NCBI GenBank assembly: GCA_027319585.1
Contig: DAHVMY010000006.1
Coordinates: 1 to 53,244, forward strand
Origin: AG-12 sp027319585
GTDB taxonomy: Bacteria > Chloroflexota > Dormibacteria > Aeolococcales > Bog-877
Reading direction: 5' to 3'
DNA: 53,244 nt
In this document: piece by piece, positions 1-8,097 of the stretch
How positions within the stretch are numbered: position 1 is the first letter of the stretch
How the letters are laid out: every line of letters begins with the position of its first letter
Notes under the pieces: generated by a model
What the model saw: only the letters and a program-made list of their open reading frames with translations
Told to the model about the DNA's origin: nothing
The model's database searches: none
Made by a program: the position numbers and the translations under genes

Positions 1-117
1 CGCGAGACCGTCAACGCCCTGCGCGCGAGTCCCTTCGTGGACGGCACCGACGTTCGCGGCTTCGTCTTTGACGTCGACGACGGCGCGATTCGCGAGGTCA
101 GCCCAGCGTCTTCTTGA
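1..117 (+). CDS. C-terminal fragment of a probable beta-carbonic anhydrase
   Basis: Only the last 38 residues and the stop are in the window; the gene continues upstream. The visible tail has an RETVxxLRASPF stretch followed by VRGFVFDVDDGAIREV, which resembles the end of beta-class carbonic anhydrases (zinc enzymes hydrating CO2 to bicarbonate). None of the zinc ligands is visible, so the assignment rests on the tail alone. Its last 20 bases overlap the end of the convergent short-chain dehydrogenase gene, and that overlap coincides with loss of the dehydrogenase C-terminus. Confidence 0.5.
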   Translation, partial: RETVNALRASPFVDGTDVRGFVFDVDDGAIREVSPASS

Positions 118-742
118 AGCCCTGGCTCATCTGCTCGAAGGTGATGCCCATGCGCTCCGCGGTGGCCTCGGTCATGCGAGTCGCGATGAAGCCCGGCGCG
201 ACCACGTTCACGGTGATGTCATAGCGCCCCAGCTCCAGCGCCAGGGTCCTGGCCAGCCCCTGGATCCCCATCTTGGCCGCCGAGTAGTTGGCCTGGCCGC
301 GGTTGCCCAGTGCCGAGGTGGAGGAGATCAGAATGATCCGCCCGGAGCGCTGCGGGACCATCACCGCCTGAGCGGCCTGAGCGCACAGGAAGCTGCCCTT
401 GAGGTGGGTGTCGATCACGAGATCCCAGTCCTCCTCGCTCATCTTGTGCACCAGGTTGTCCCGGATCAGCCCCGCACAGGTGACCAGGATGTCCAGCCGG
501 GAGAGCTGGGATACCGTCTGAGCGACCATCGCCTCGACCTCCGGCTTGCGGCTTACGTCACAGCCGAGGCCGACCGCCCGCCCTCCGCCCTCGGCGATGC
601 CCGCCGCGGCCTGCCGGGCCACGTCCTCATCGATGTCGGCGATGGCGACCGCGGCCCCCTCCGTCACCAGCCGCTTGGCTGTGGCCAGACCGATTCCCCT
701 GGCCCCCCCGGTCACCAGCGCGACCCTGCCTTCCAATCTCAA
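98..742 (-). CDS. Short-chain dehydrogenase/reductase (FabG-like), C-terminally short
   Basis: NAD(P)-dependent SDR, probably a 3-oxoacyl or 3-hydroxyacyl-CoA/ACP oxidoreductase. The Rossmann motif TGGARGIG is at residues 11-18, followed by the CDV segment near 61, TCAG at 88-91 in the NNAG position, catalytic Ser140/Ser141, and YSAAK with Tyr153 and Lys157. The TTG start is preferred because GGAGGTGAGG lies just upstream. It is last in a minus-strand run after the LLM oxidoreductase and MaoC hydratase, fitting acyl-CoA metabolism. It has 214 residues where FabG-type proteins have about 245. It stops after the post-PG helix and lacks the usual terminal GR-x-G-x-PEE and VDGG segments, which help form the subunit interface. 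Confidence 0.88.
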   Translation of the reverse strand: MRLEGRVALVTGGARGIGLATAKRLVTEGAAVAIADIDEDVARQAAAGIAEGGGRAVGLGCDVSRKPEVEAMVAQTVSQLSRLDILVTCAGLIRDNLVHKMSEEDWDLVIDTHLKGSFLCAQAAQAVMVPQRSGRIILISSTSALGNRGQANYSAAKMGIQGLARTLALELGRYDITVNVVAPGFIATRMTEATAERMGITFEQMSQGFKKTLG

Positions 743-764
743 GTCCTCACCTCCATGTAAGTCG

Positions 765-1223
765 CTATGCCGGGGCTGAATAAAGCCGGGTGATGGTCTC
801 CGCCACCAGGGCGGGCTTCTCCTGTCCCTCGATCTCCACTCTCACCGCCAGGACGAGTTGGACCCCACCGCTGACCTCCTCAACCTCCTTGAGGCTGGCA
901 ACGGCGCGCACCCGCGCCCCGACCGGCACCGGGGAGGTGAAGCGCACCCGATTGAGCCCGTAGTTAACCGCCAGGGCAACTCCCTGGGAGCGGATGAGGT
1001 CCCCGAGCAGCATCGGCAGCATGGACAAGGTCAGGTAGCCGTGGGCGATCGGACCGCCGAACGGCCCCTGCCGGGCCAGCTCTGGGTTCACGTGGATCCA
1101 CTGGTGGTCGCCCGTCGCTTCCGCGAACAGGTTCACCCGCTCCTGGGTGATCTCGTGCCAGGCGCTGAGCCCGAGCTCGGTACCCACCCTATCGCGCCAT
1201 CCCTGCCTGGGATCCTGGCTCAA
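765..1223 (-). CDS. MaoC-like hot-dog (R)-enoyl-CoA hydratase
   Basis: A 152-residue hot-dog-fold hydratase that would add water to trans-2-enoyl-CoA. The diagnostic segment GDHQWIH carries the catalytic Asp and His five residues apart, and it is followed by GPFGGPIAHGYLTLS, typical of MaoC/PhaJ proteins. The reading frame stays open far upstream because of high GC. I chose the TTG at 1223 because AGGAGG (1233-1238 on the forward strand) sits nine bases before it and the resulting length matches the family; a GTG at 1187 is an alternative. It lies 22 bases upstream of the SDR gene, so the two are probably cotranscribed and could interconvert enoyl-, 3-hydroxyacyl- and 3-oxoacyl-CoA. Confidence 0.88.
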   Translation of the reverse strand: MSQDPRQGWRDRVGTELGLSAWHEITQERVNLFAEATGDHQWIHVNPELARQGPFGGPIAHGYLTLSMLPMLLGDLIRSQGVALAVNYGLNRVRFTSPVPVGARVRAVASLKEVEEVSGGVQLVLAVRVEIEGQEKPALVAETITRLYSAPA

Positions 1224-1404
1224 CCTGGCTGCCCTCCTCGCCCTGCGACTGCCCGGGTGGCGGCACCTGCCGACTGCGCCATATCTTGCCCCGCGCCCGA
1301 GCGACTCCGCAATGTGCCGACTTCCAAGATTGGACTGCCGCCGCTGGGCATTCCTCCAGGCTGCCAGCCGCCTTCCGTCCGACCCCGTCGGGCAAGCCCG
1401 GCCG

Positions 1405-2466
1405 TCACAGGAACAACTCGGCGGCGAGCCGAAGATTCTCGACAGGCCCGCCGACCAGCAGCAGGGTTGGCAACCCTGTCTGCCAGAGCTGAGCCTCCTC
1501 CCGCACCTTCCCCCTGGGGCCCACCAGCCCCACCGCCTCGACCATGCGAAGGGGCACGGCCCTGGCGGCGGCGGCGGGATCGCCACCCAGATAGAGCTCC
1601 TGAATCCGCTCCGCGGCGCTCTGAAACCCCATGCGGCAGAAGAGGTCGAAATGGAAGTTGTGCCGCCGGCTCCCCATCCCCCCGACGTAGAGGGCGAGCA
1701 GGGGGCGGAGCCGGTCGGCGGCCTGCTCAGCGGTGGCAGCCACCACCAGCGGCAGGTTGGCCACGATCTCGAAGTCGGGAGGGCGGCCGGGCGGGTCACG
1801 GCGCAAGAAGCCCTGCTGGATGGCATCCGCCTGCCACCCGGCCCGAGCGGGAGCGTGGAAGCCCGCCAGCCACCCATCGGCGATCTCGCCGGCGAGCGCG
1901 ATGTTGCGCGGGCCCTCGGCGCCCAGGAGCAGCGGGATGTGCGACCGCAGGGGATGCACAGTGAGCAGCAGGGGCTTGCCCCGACCGCCGGGCAGCGGCA
2001 GCCGGTAGCGCTCTCCCGCAAACACCAGCGGTCGCTCCCGACGCAGGATGGAGCGGACGATCTGGAAGTACTCACGGGTGCTCTGCAGCTGGGCGCCGAA
2101 CGGAACTCCGTACCAGCCCTCCACCACCTGGGGCCCCGACGCCCCCAGGCCCAGCACCACCCGCCCGTTGGACAGGTGGTCCAGGGTGGCGGCCGCCATC
2201 GCGGTGGCGGCCGGAGGGCGGGCGTGCATCTGGGCCACCGCCGTCCCCAGCCGGACCCTGGTGGTGGCGCTGCCCCACCACGCCAGCGGGGTCAGCGCAT
2301 CGGACCCGTAAGCTTCCGCGGTGAAGATGGAGTCAAAGCCGAGCCGCTCGGCCTCCGCCACCAGCTGGGCCGCGTCCGGAGGCGGCTTGGCCCCCCAGTA
2401 GCCCAGGGACAAGCCCAGGCGTACCCGCCCGTGACTGGGATCTCCGGGAATGGGGTCCACCACCAC
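1405..2466 (-). CDS. LLM-class (luciferase-like) F420-dependent oxidoreductase
   Basis: A 353-residue TIM-barrel protein of the bacterial luciferase-like family, of the kind annotated as F420-dependent oxidoreductases in actinobacteria. The N-terminal strand reads LGLSLGYWG, then AEAYGSDALTPLAWWG, RLGTAVAQM and the LDHLSNGRVVLGLGASGPQVVEGWYG segment split across adjacent strands; these are characteristic of the subgroup acting with acyl-CoA pathways. The cofactor (F420 or FMN) cannot be proven from sequence alone. The gene is first on the minus strand, divergent from the thiolase across about 110 bases, and is followed by the MaoC hydratase after a 181-base gap. The ATG at 2466 is used; the conserved region begins about 16 residues in. 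Confidence 0.87.
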   Translation of the reverse strand: MVVDPIPGDPSHGRVRLGLSLGYWGAKPPPDAAQLVAEAERLGFDSIFTAEAYGSDALTPLAWWGSATTRVRLGTAVAQMHARPPAATAMAAATLDHLSNGRVVLGLGASGPQVVEGWYGVPFGAQLQSTREYFQIVRSILRRERPLVFAGERYRLPLPGGRGKPLLLTVHPLRSHIPLLLGAEGPRNIALAGEIADGWLAGFHAPARAGWQADAIQQGFLRRDPPGRPPDFEIVANLPLVVAATAEQAADRLRPLLALYVGGMGSRRHNFHFDLFCRMGFQSAAERIQELYLGGDPAAAARAVPLRMVEAVGLVGPRGKVREEAQLWQTGLPTLLLVGGPVENLRLAAELFL

Positions 2467-2576
2467 AGGGTAGTGGCCGGATCACGGTGGTCGCACCCGC
2501 GAGCGCATAGTTGACGGCGCGCCAAGCCCGTCGCGGGGCCGGCTTGCCCCGCCCAGATCGAAGAGGAGGTTGGTTC

Positions 2577-3740
2577 ATGGCGGAAGCGGTCATCGTCGCC
2601 GCGGGGCGGTCGCCCATCGGCAGAGCGGGGAAGGGCTCCCTGGTGGATTGGCGGCCGGATGACCTGGGTGCCCACGTGCTCAGGGAGGTCCTGGCAAAGC
2701 TCCCCCAGCTCGATGTCACCGAGGTGGAGGACGTCATCTGCGGCTGCGGGTTGCCCGGCGGGGAGTCGGGATTCAACATGGGCCGAGCGATCAGCATCCT
2801 GGCGGGTGTCAACGCCCCCGGGACGACCCTGACCCGCTACTGCAGCTCCTCGTTGCAGACCACCCGGATGGCCGCCCACGCGATCCGCGCCGGGGAGGGC
2901 GACGTCTTCGTCTCCATGGGGGTGGAGACGGTCAGCCGCTACGGCTACGGGACCTCCGATCCCCCCGACGCCCGCAACCCCCGGCTGCTACCGGGCAACT
3001 CGGAGGGGTTCCCTGACCTGTACATCCCGATGGGGCTGACCGCGGAGAACGTCGCCGAGCGGGAGGGGATCACCAGGGAGGAGATGGACGAGTTCGCGGC
3101 CCGCAGCCAGAACCTGGCGGTGGCTTCCCAGGCGGACGGGTTCTTTGCCAGGGAGATCGTCCCGGTGCCGCTGGCGGATGGACGGGTCATGGACCGCGAC
3201 GACGGTCCACGCCCCAACACCACAGTCGAGGTCCTGAGCCAGCTGAAGCCGGTGTTCAAGGAGGGCGGGACGGTGACCGCGGGCAATGCCTGTCCCCTCA
3301 ACGACGGGGCGGCGGTGGTGGTGGTGATGTCCCTGGACCGTGCCCGCGAACTGGGGATCACCCCGCTCGCGCGGGTGGTGGCCACTGCGGTGGCGGCGCT
3401 GGAGCCGGAGTACATGGGGCTGGGGCCGATCCCCGCCACCCAGCGGGTCCTGCGCCGAGCCGGAATGACCATGGCGGACATCGACCTGGTCGAGATCAAC
3501 GAGGCGTTCGCGGCTCAGGTCATCCCGTCCGCTCGCGGCATCGGGATCGACCCCCTCGGCGACAAGCTCAACGTCTTCGGCGGATCGATCGCTCTGGGAC
3601 ACCCCTTCGGGATGACCGGCGCCCGCATCACCTGCACCCTGCTCAACGCGCTGCGGACCAAGGACAAGCAGCTCGGCCTGGAGACGATGTGCGTCGGTGG
3701 CGGGATGGGGATGGCCATGGTCCTGGAGCGGATGTCATAG
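2577..3740 (+). CDS. Thiolase (acetyl-CoA acyltransferase)
   Basis: A 387-residue thiolase-superfamily enzyme catalysing condensation of acyl-CoA or thiolytic cleavage of 3-oxoacyl-CoA. The nucleophilic Cys89 lies in TRYCSSSLQT, the EINEAFAAQ segment is present, and the C-terminal half has the catalytic His of GHPFGMTGAR and the second Cys in CVGGGMG. The ATG at 2577 has AGAGGAGGT six bases upstream; an earlier in-frame start at 2511 would add a non-conserved tail. It is divergent from the LLM-MaoC-SDR run. The four genes could supply thiolase, reductase and hydratase steps of beta-oxidation or of hydroxyalkanoate-type precursor supply. Chain length is not predictable. Confidence 0.92.
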   Translation: MAEAVIVAAGRSPIGRAGKGSLVDWRPDDLGAHVLREVLAKLPQLDVTEVEDVICGCGLPGGESGFNMGRAISILAGVNAPGTTLTRYCSSSLQTTRMAAHAIRAGEGDVFVSMGVETVSRYGYGTSDPPDARNPRLLPGNSEGFPDLYIPMGLTAENVAEREGITREEMDEFAARSQNLAVASQADGFFAREIVPVPLADGRVMDRDDGPRPNTTVEVLSQLKPVFKEGGTVTAGNACPLNDGAAVVVVMSLDRARELGITPLARVVATAVAALEPEYMGLGPIPATQRVLRRAGMTMADIDLVEINEAFAAQVIPSARGIGIDPLGDKLNVFGGSIALGHPFGMTGARITCTLLNALRTKDKQLGLETMCVGGGMGMAMVLERMS

Positions 3741-3767
3741 GCGGCCGCGCTGCGCGGTCCGGCTGCC

Positions 3768-4979
3768 CTAATGAGCCGGGAGGGCCCGGTGCGGAGGTCG
3801 GCTCGCGACCGCGATCAGCGCCGCCGAGAGGGTGAGCCCGCAGATGCAGACCCCGGCCCAGGAGAACTTGGCAAAGAGCAGACCGGCCAGACCCGACCCC
3901 AGCGCTCCGCCCACGAAGTAGGCGGTCATGTAGACACTGTTGATCCGGCTGCGCGCTCCCTCCTGGAGCCGGTAAATCAGGCTCTGGTTCGTGATCTGGA
4001 GCCCCTGCACCCCCACGTCCAGCACCACGATCCCGGCCAGCAGGAAGCCCAAGCTGTCACGCCCGAGCAGCATCAGCGCGAAGCTGACGGCCACCAGCAC
4101 CGCAAATGCGATCGAGGCCTGGTGGGCCCACCCTCGATCGGCCAGGCGCCCGGCGAAGCTGGCGCAGAGCGCTCCGGCCGCTCCCACCAGCCCGAAGAGC
4201 CCGATCACCGCGATCGGGTAGTGGTAGGGCGCTCCCGACAGGAGAAAGGCCAGGGTGGTCCAGACCGCGCTGAAGGCGGCGAACCCCAGCGCCCCCAGAA
4301 GCGCCCGCTGCCGCAGCACCGGTTGCTCCAGCGCCAGACGCCCGGCCGAGCGCAGCAGCGCGAGGTAGCCGAGTTCGCTCGCGGTGGGATCCTCGGGCAG
4401 AGCCAGCCGCAGAGTCACTGCCAGCACCAGCATCGCGGCGGCCGCGACCAGGTAGACCGCCCGCCACCCTGCCCACGCAGCCAGCAGCCCCGAGGCGGTT
4501 CGGGCGAGCAAGATCCCCAGCAGCAGCCCGCTCATGACAGTCCCGACCACGCGGCCCTGACGCTCCCTGGAGGCCAGGTCGGCTGCCAGCGGCACCAAAA
4601 CCTGAGCGACGACCGAGGTGACCCCCACCAAGAGCGCGAAGATCTCGAACACCAGCAGGGTTCCGCTGAGAGCAGCCCCGAGGAGGGCGAGCCCAGCGGC
4701 CACCAGCACCACCGCCACCATGCGACGCCGCTCCAGGAGGTCGCCCAACGGCACCACCAGCAACAGCCCACCGGCGTAGCCGACCTGGGTCACGGTCACC
4801 ACGGTCGCCATCACCGCCGAGCTGGTGGCGAAGTTGGCCGCCAGCAGATGGAGCAGCGGCTGGGCGTAGTAGAGGTTGGCCACCGCCAGCCCGCAGGCGA
4901 CCGCGAGCAGGACCACGATCGGCCCCGAGACCGACCTGGTGTCGCTGGTCTCCTCTTCCACGCCCGACATGGCTGCCAT
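3768..4979 (-). CDS. MFS transporter (putative drug/metabolite efflux)
   Basis: A 403-residue integral membrane protein with about 12 predicted helices. The segment ANLYYAQPLL after helix 1 and GDLLERRR in the loop between helices 2 and 3 place it in the major facilitator superfamily, near YnfM/AraJ-type efflux proteins. The middle loop carries a charged stretch before helix 7. It converges on the thiolase with 27 bases between stops. The start could be the first ATG (4979) or the ATG three codons on. The substrate is unknown and no adjacent regulator is visible. Confidence 0.88.
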   Translation of the reverse strand: MAAMSGVEEETSDTRSVSGPIVVLLAVACGLAVANLYYAQPLLHLLAANFATSSAVMATVVTVTQVGYAGGLLLVVPLGDLLERRRMVAVVLVAAGLALLGAALSGTLLVFEIFALLVGVTSVVAQVLVPLAADLASRERQGRVVGTVMSGLLLGILLARTASGLLAAWAGWRAVYLVAAAAMLVLAVTLRLALPEDPTASELGYLALLRSAGRLALEQPVLRQRALLGALGFAAFSAVWTTLAFLLSGAPYHYPIAVIGLFGLVGAAGALCASFAGRLADRGWAHQASIAFAVLVAVSFALMLLGRDSLGFLLAGIVVLDVGVQGLQITNQSLIYRLQEGARSRINSVYMTAYFVGGALGSGLAGLLFAKFSWAGVCICGLTLSAALIAVASRPPHRALPAH

Positions 4980-5057
4980 CCCGCCTCAGTCTGGCGGAGG
5001 CGGTCCCGGCTGCCAGGCCCGGAGTTCCGCGGTGGACGGCCCAGGTCGCGGTCGGAG

Positions 5058-5471
5058 TCAGCCCTGAGGGAGCTGGAACCGTGCCACCGTGAAGGCGAGG
5101 ATCAGGGGGATGTCGACCGCGTACACCACGAGCATCAGGGTCAGCAGCACCAGCTCCGGACCGGGCACCCGGTCCAGCACGAACACGTACTCCAGCATTC
5201 CCGCGCTGATGGCGTAGGCCAAGAGGGCCCATCTGCCCACCTGGAAGAAGCGTGGCCACGCGAAGTTCGGCACCCGCGCCAGCAGCGTCCCGGCCACGCC
5301 CAGCAGCAGCACCGCGGCGACCAGCAATCCGTAGGCCGGCCCCAGCGACACCGGGCCGGGGATGTGCGCCGCCAGGTAGATGCCGCCAACCACCACCAGG
5401 CAGAGGGCTGCAACCGCGATCGCGCCCACCGGCGGAACCGAGCCGGCGCGGGCCCCGGGCAGCCCCGCCAT
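5058..5471 (-). CDS. Small four-helix membrane protein, downstream partner of 5471-6073
   Basis: A 137-residue hydrophobic protein with four predicted transmembrane helices. Its ATG shares one base with the stop of the upstream gene (TGATG), implying translational coupling and probably a complex. It has no recognised catalytic motif, and I do not recognise a named family. The open frame continues upstream inside the partner gene, but that extension is Pro/Gly/Arg-rich noise. Stoichiometric partnership with the upstream CopD-like protein is an inference from the junction. Confidence 0.7.
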   Translation of the reverse strand: MAGLPGARAGSVPPVGAIAVAALCLVVVGGIYLAAHIPGPVSLGPAYGLLVAAVLLLGVAGTLLARVPNFAWPRFFQVGRWALLAYAISAGMLEYVFVLDRVPGPELVLLTLMLVVYAVDIPLILAFTVARFQLPQG

Positions 5472-6073
5472 CAGCTGGCCACCCTGGTCATGATCACCAA
5501 CGTGGCCACCTGCATCGCCCCGGTTACCCCGGCGGTGTAGATGAAGCGCTGCATCAGCCGACCGATGACCTCCGGCCGGGGATGGGGGCTCTTCATCTCG
5601 AAGAGGACGGCGATGTTGGCCGGCTCGAGGACACCGAGGGCGATCACCGCCATCACCCCGACCACCACGAACGACGCCACCAGCCAGCCGTGGTTGGGAG
5701 AGGCGGCGCTGAGATTGCCCAGGTGGCGGGCCAGCTGGAATCCCGAGCCCAGGGTCATGGTCACCAAGGTGGGCATGATCAGCACCATCTTGGGCATGAA
5801 GCGGGCGGAGAACTCCGCCCGCGCCGGAACTGAGAGCCGCCCCAGGATGGGTCCGACCACCAGGCCCACGAAGAGGTCGATCGCGGTCCAGAGACCACCG
5901 CCCACCACGTGGAAGAAGTCCAGCGCCCAGAGCCAATTGCCCGCGATGGCGACGATCAGGGCGACCAACACGGCGGCCACGATCGGGAGCCCGCGCCGGG
6001 GTACGATCTCAATACTGCTGGGGGGCGCGGTCTGGGGCTCGGCCCTGACGCCCAACCCCACCTGAGTTGCCAC
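5471..6073 (-). CDS. CopD/DUF2269-like integral membrane protein
   Basis: About 200 residues. A hydrophilic N-terminus is followed by four hydrophobic helices. The second contains a His in DFFHVVGGGLW, a pattern reminiscent of CopD and DUF2269 proteins, whose helices carry conserved His and Trp. The His suggests possible metal or haem contact, but this is inference. I start it at the GTG at 6073, which has GAGG eight bases upstream; a GTG at 6130 would add 19 non-conserved residues. It overlaps the next minus-strand membrane gene by one base, so the two are almost certainly one operon. Confidence 0.7.
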   Translation of the reverse strand: MATQVGLGVRAEPQTAPPSSIEIVPRRGLPIVAAVLVALIVAIAGNWLWALDFFHVVGGGLWTAIDLFVGLVVGPILGRLSVPARAEFSARFMPKMVLIMPTLVTMTLGSGFQLARHLGNLSAASPNHGWLVASFVVVGVMAVIALGVLEPANIAVLFEMKSPHPRPEVIGRLMQRFIYTAGVTGAMQVATLVIMTRVAS

Positions 6074-6151
6074 GTGCTCTACCTCGTGATGGTTATCGGC
6101 CGCGCCACCCGCGCCGGTCCGGCCGGCCACCCACTTGCGGACGCAACCTTA

Positions 6152-7420
6152 TCAGCCCGAGCCGCCGCGGGCAAGTGATCCCGGGGAGCACAGATCCACC
6201 CCCTTGGCGGCCAGCACCTCGGTCGCAGCGGAGATCAGGGTGTGACGCTGGATCGCTCCGGAAGTGACGGCGGACTCCATCGCCGCCTCAATTTGGTGGA
6301 GCACCAGATCCGGGGCCGCGGAGTTGAACATGACCATGTCCGCTCCCGCCCCGATCGCCCTCACGGACGCCTGAGCGACGCTGAGATTGAGAGCCTGGAT
6401 CGCTCCCGCGCTCAGGGAGTCGGTCAGCACCAGTCCCTGGAATCCCAACTGCCCGCGCAACAGGCCCTGGATGACCTGGGCGGAAAGGCTGGCCGGCTGG
6501 TCGGTGAGTCCCGGCACGGTGGCGTTCGCGACCATGATCGCTGGAACCCCCTGGGCGACCGCGGCTCGAAACGGAATAAGGCCCGACTTCTCGAGCGCGG
6601 GCAACGGCTGGGTCGCGGCGGGACCGTCGTCGGTGTTGCCGGTGGCGCCGCCCAACCCGGGGAAGTGCTTGAAGACCGGCACCACCCCAGCCGCCTCCAG
6701 CCCCTTGGCGAAGGCGAGCGCGTAGGTGGAGGCGACTGCGGGATTGGCGCTGAACGACCGCGCCCCGTCGGGATCGATGGCGTTCGGACCCGGACCGCCG
6801 TCGACGTCCGCGACCGGGGCTAGATCCATCGTCACCCCGCTTTGGCGCATCCGCAGCCCCACCGACTTCGCCAGCGCCTGGACCTGAGCGGGACTCATGG
6901 TCTCGGCCATCTGCCGAGCCCAGGGCAGCTCCCCCACCAGATTGGCCATCCGCTGCACACCACCCCCCTCCTCATCGGTCATGATGAGCGGCGCCAGCCC
7001 CTGTTTGGCGACCGCGTCCAGAGCCCGGATACCCGCCGCCAGCCCCGAGGGGGCGATGGATCCGAAGAGGATGACGCCGCCCGCCCCCTGGGCCACCGCC
7101 GCGTCCGCGGCGCCCACATCCCCCTCACCTACGGGGACGATCACGAGTTGCGCCGTCAGACGGGGCACAGTCCAGGTGCTGAGCTGCTCAGGGTTGGAGC
7201 AGATGGCGGTGAGGGGACTTTGGGTCGGACCTGCGCCCGGGCCAACGGACTGGCGCAGTGATGGCGTTCGGGACGGTGAGCCCAACGGTGTGCCCGTCCC
7301 ACCCGGCGCGGCGAGCGGAGCGCAGCCCGCGACTGCCACGGCCAGCGCTGCCGCGAGCCCCGGGCCCAGCCGCCGGATGCGTCGCCCACAGGTCACCGCT
7401 GCAGAGTAGAGCCTGGCCAT
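6152..7420 (-). CDS. GH3-family beta-N-acetylhexosaminidase-like lipoprotein
   Basis: A 422-residue glycoside hydrolase family 3 protein, NagZ-like. It begins with basic residues, a hydrophobic helix and a lipobox ending AVAG-Cys33, so it should be lipid-anchored outside the membrane. The core has the MTDEEGGGVQR segment, KHFPGLGGATGNTDDGP and the nucleophile Asp in VLTDSLSAG. The usual KHFPGHG signature has Leu in place of the His, and the DSH motif is DDG. As far as I recall, this variant occurs in actinobacterial and firmicute homologues. Likely role: trimming GlcNAc-containing glycans or cell wall. It is followed 78 bases later on the same strand by the CopD-like pair. Confidence 0.88.
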   Translation of the reverse strand: MARLYSAAVTCGRRIRRLGPGLAAALAVAVAGCAPLAAPGGTGTPLGSPSRTPSLRQSVGPGAGPTQSPLTAICSNPEQLSTWTVPRLTAQLVIVPVGEGDVGAADAAVAQGAGGVILFGSIAPSGLAAGIRALDAVAKQGLAPLIMTDEEGGGVQRMANLVGELPWARQMAETMSPAQVQALAKSVGLRMRQSGVTMDLAPVADVDGGPGPNAIDPDGARSFSANPAVASTYALAFAKGLEAAGVVPVFKHFPGLGGATGNTDDGPAATQPLPALEKSGLIPFRAAVAQGVPAIMVANATVPGLTDQPASLSAQVIQGLLRGQLGFQGLVLTDSLSAGAIQALNLSVAQASVRAIGAGADMVMFNSAAPDLVLHQIEAAMESAVTSGAIQRHTLISAATEVLAAKGVDLCSPGSLARGGSG

Positions 7421-7445
7421 CGGGACGGGAGGTCCCGCTCTGAGT

Positions 7446-7904
7446 TCAGGCGCGGCGGGGCCGAATGATCACGAGCGGGCAGCGGGCGTGGCTCGCGCAC
7501 TGATGGGAGACCGAGCCCAGCAGCAGCCCGGCGAATCCCCCGCGGCCCCGCGAGCCCACGACCAGCATCTCAGCGTTCGCCGAGGCATCCACCAGCACCT
7601 CCGCCGGCGACCCTATCGCGGCCTCCGCCGTGACCTGGACCCCGGCTCCGGGTCCGGCCGCCGCCACCTCCTCCGCCACCATCTTGCGGGCGTCCTCCAG
7701 GAGGTCGTTGAAGTAGCGCTCATCAGCGTACGGGTATCCCGGCACGCTGAGGGCAACGGTGTGGATCTGGACCACCCCGATCGCGGTCACGTCGAGCTGT
7801 CGGACGCGAGCCTCGTCGAGTGCCCACTGCAGGGCACGCCGGGAACCGTCGGAACCATCCACGCCGACCACCAGGAAACGCCGGCCGCCCTCGGTCTCCG
7901 TCAT
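7446..7904 (-). CDS. Universal stress protein (UspA family)
   Basis: A single-domain USP of 152 residues. The beta-1 strand and VGVDGS are near the N-terminus, and the C-terminal ATP-binding signature G-x2-G-x9-G-S is seen in GSRGRGGFAGLLLGS, so it is predicted to bind ATP. The ATG at 7904 is preferred over the 7949 start because GGAGGT lies nine bases upstream and the remaining N-terminus matches family length. It lies about 190 bases beyond the last gene of the two-component set on the same strand, a neighbourhood reminiscent of DosR-controlled USP genes. Confidence 0.92.
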   Translation of the reverse strand: MTETEGGRRFLVVGVDGSDGSRRALQWALDEARVRQLDVTAIGVVQIHTVALSVPGYPYADERYFNDLLEDARKMVAEEVAAAGPGAGVQVTAEAAIGSPAEVLVDASANAEMLVVGSRGRGGFAGLLLGSVSHQCASHARCPLVIIRPRRA

Positions 7905-8097
7905 CGCGAATGCACCTCCATCACCTCCGGTTCGAGCGGAGCTCCGCACGCACCTCCAGCGTGGCCGACCGCCTGCTCAGGTCCCAACCGCGGCAACCCG
8001 GGGTCTGGACCAGGGATTCCACCCCCTCCTCGACGCCCGCGCTGCGGCCCCACCCCCGCCACGGGAAACTGGTTCGCCCGCCGCTACGGGACCTGCG

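Noticed and set aside
3771..5540. Long 589-residue plus-strand frame
   Set aside because: It is antisense to the MFS gene and membrane gene; composition is Gln/His/Arg-rich and without domains, an effect of GC bias.
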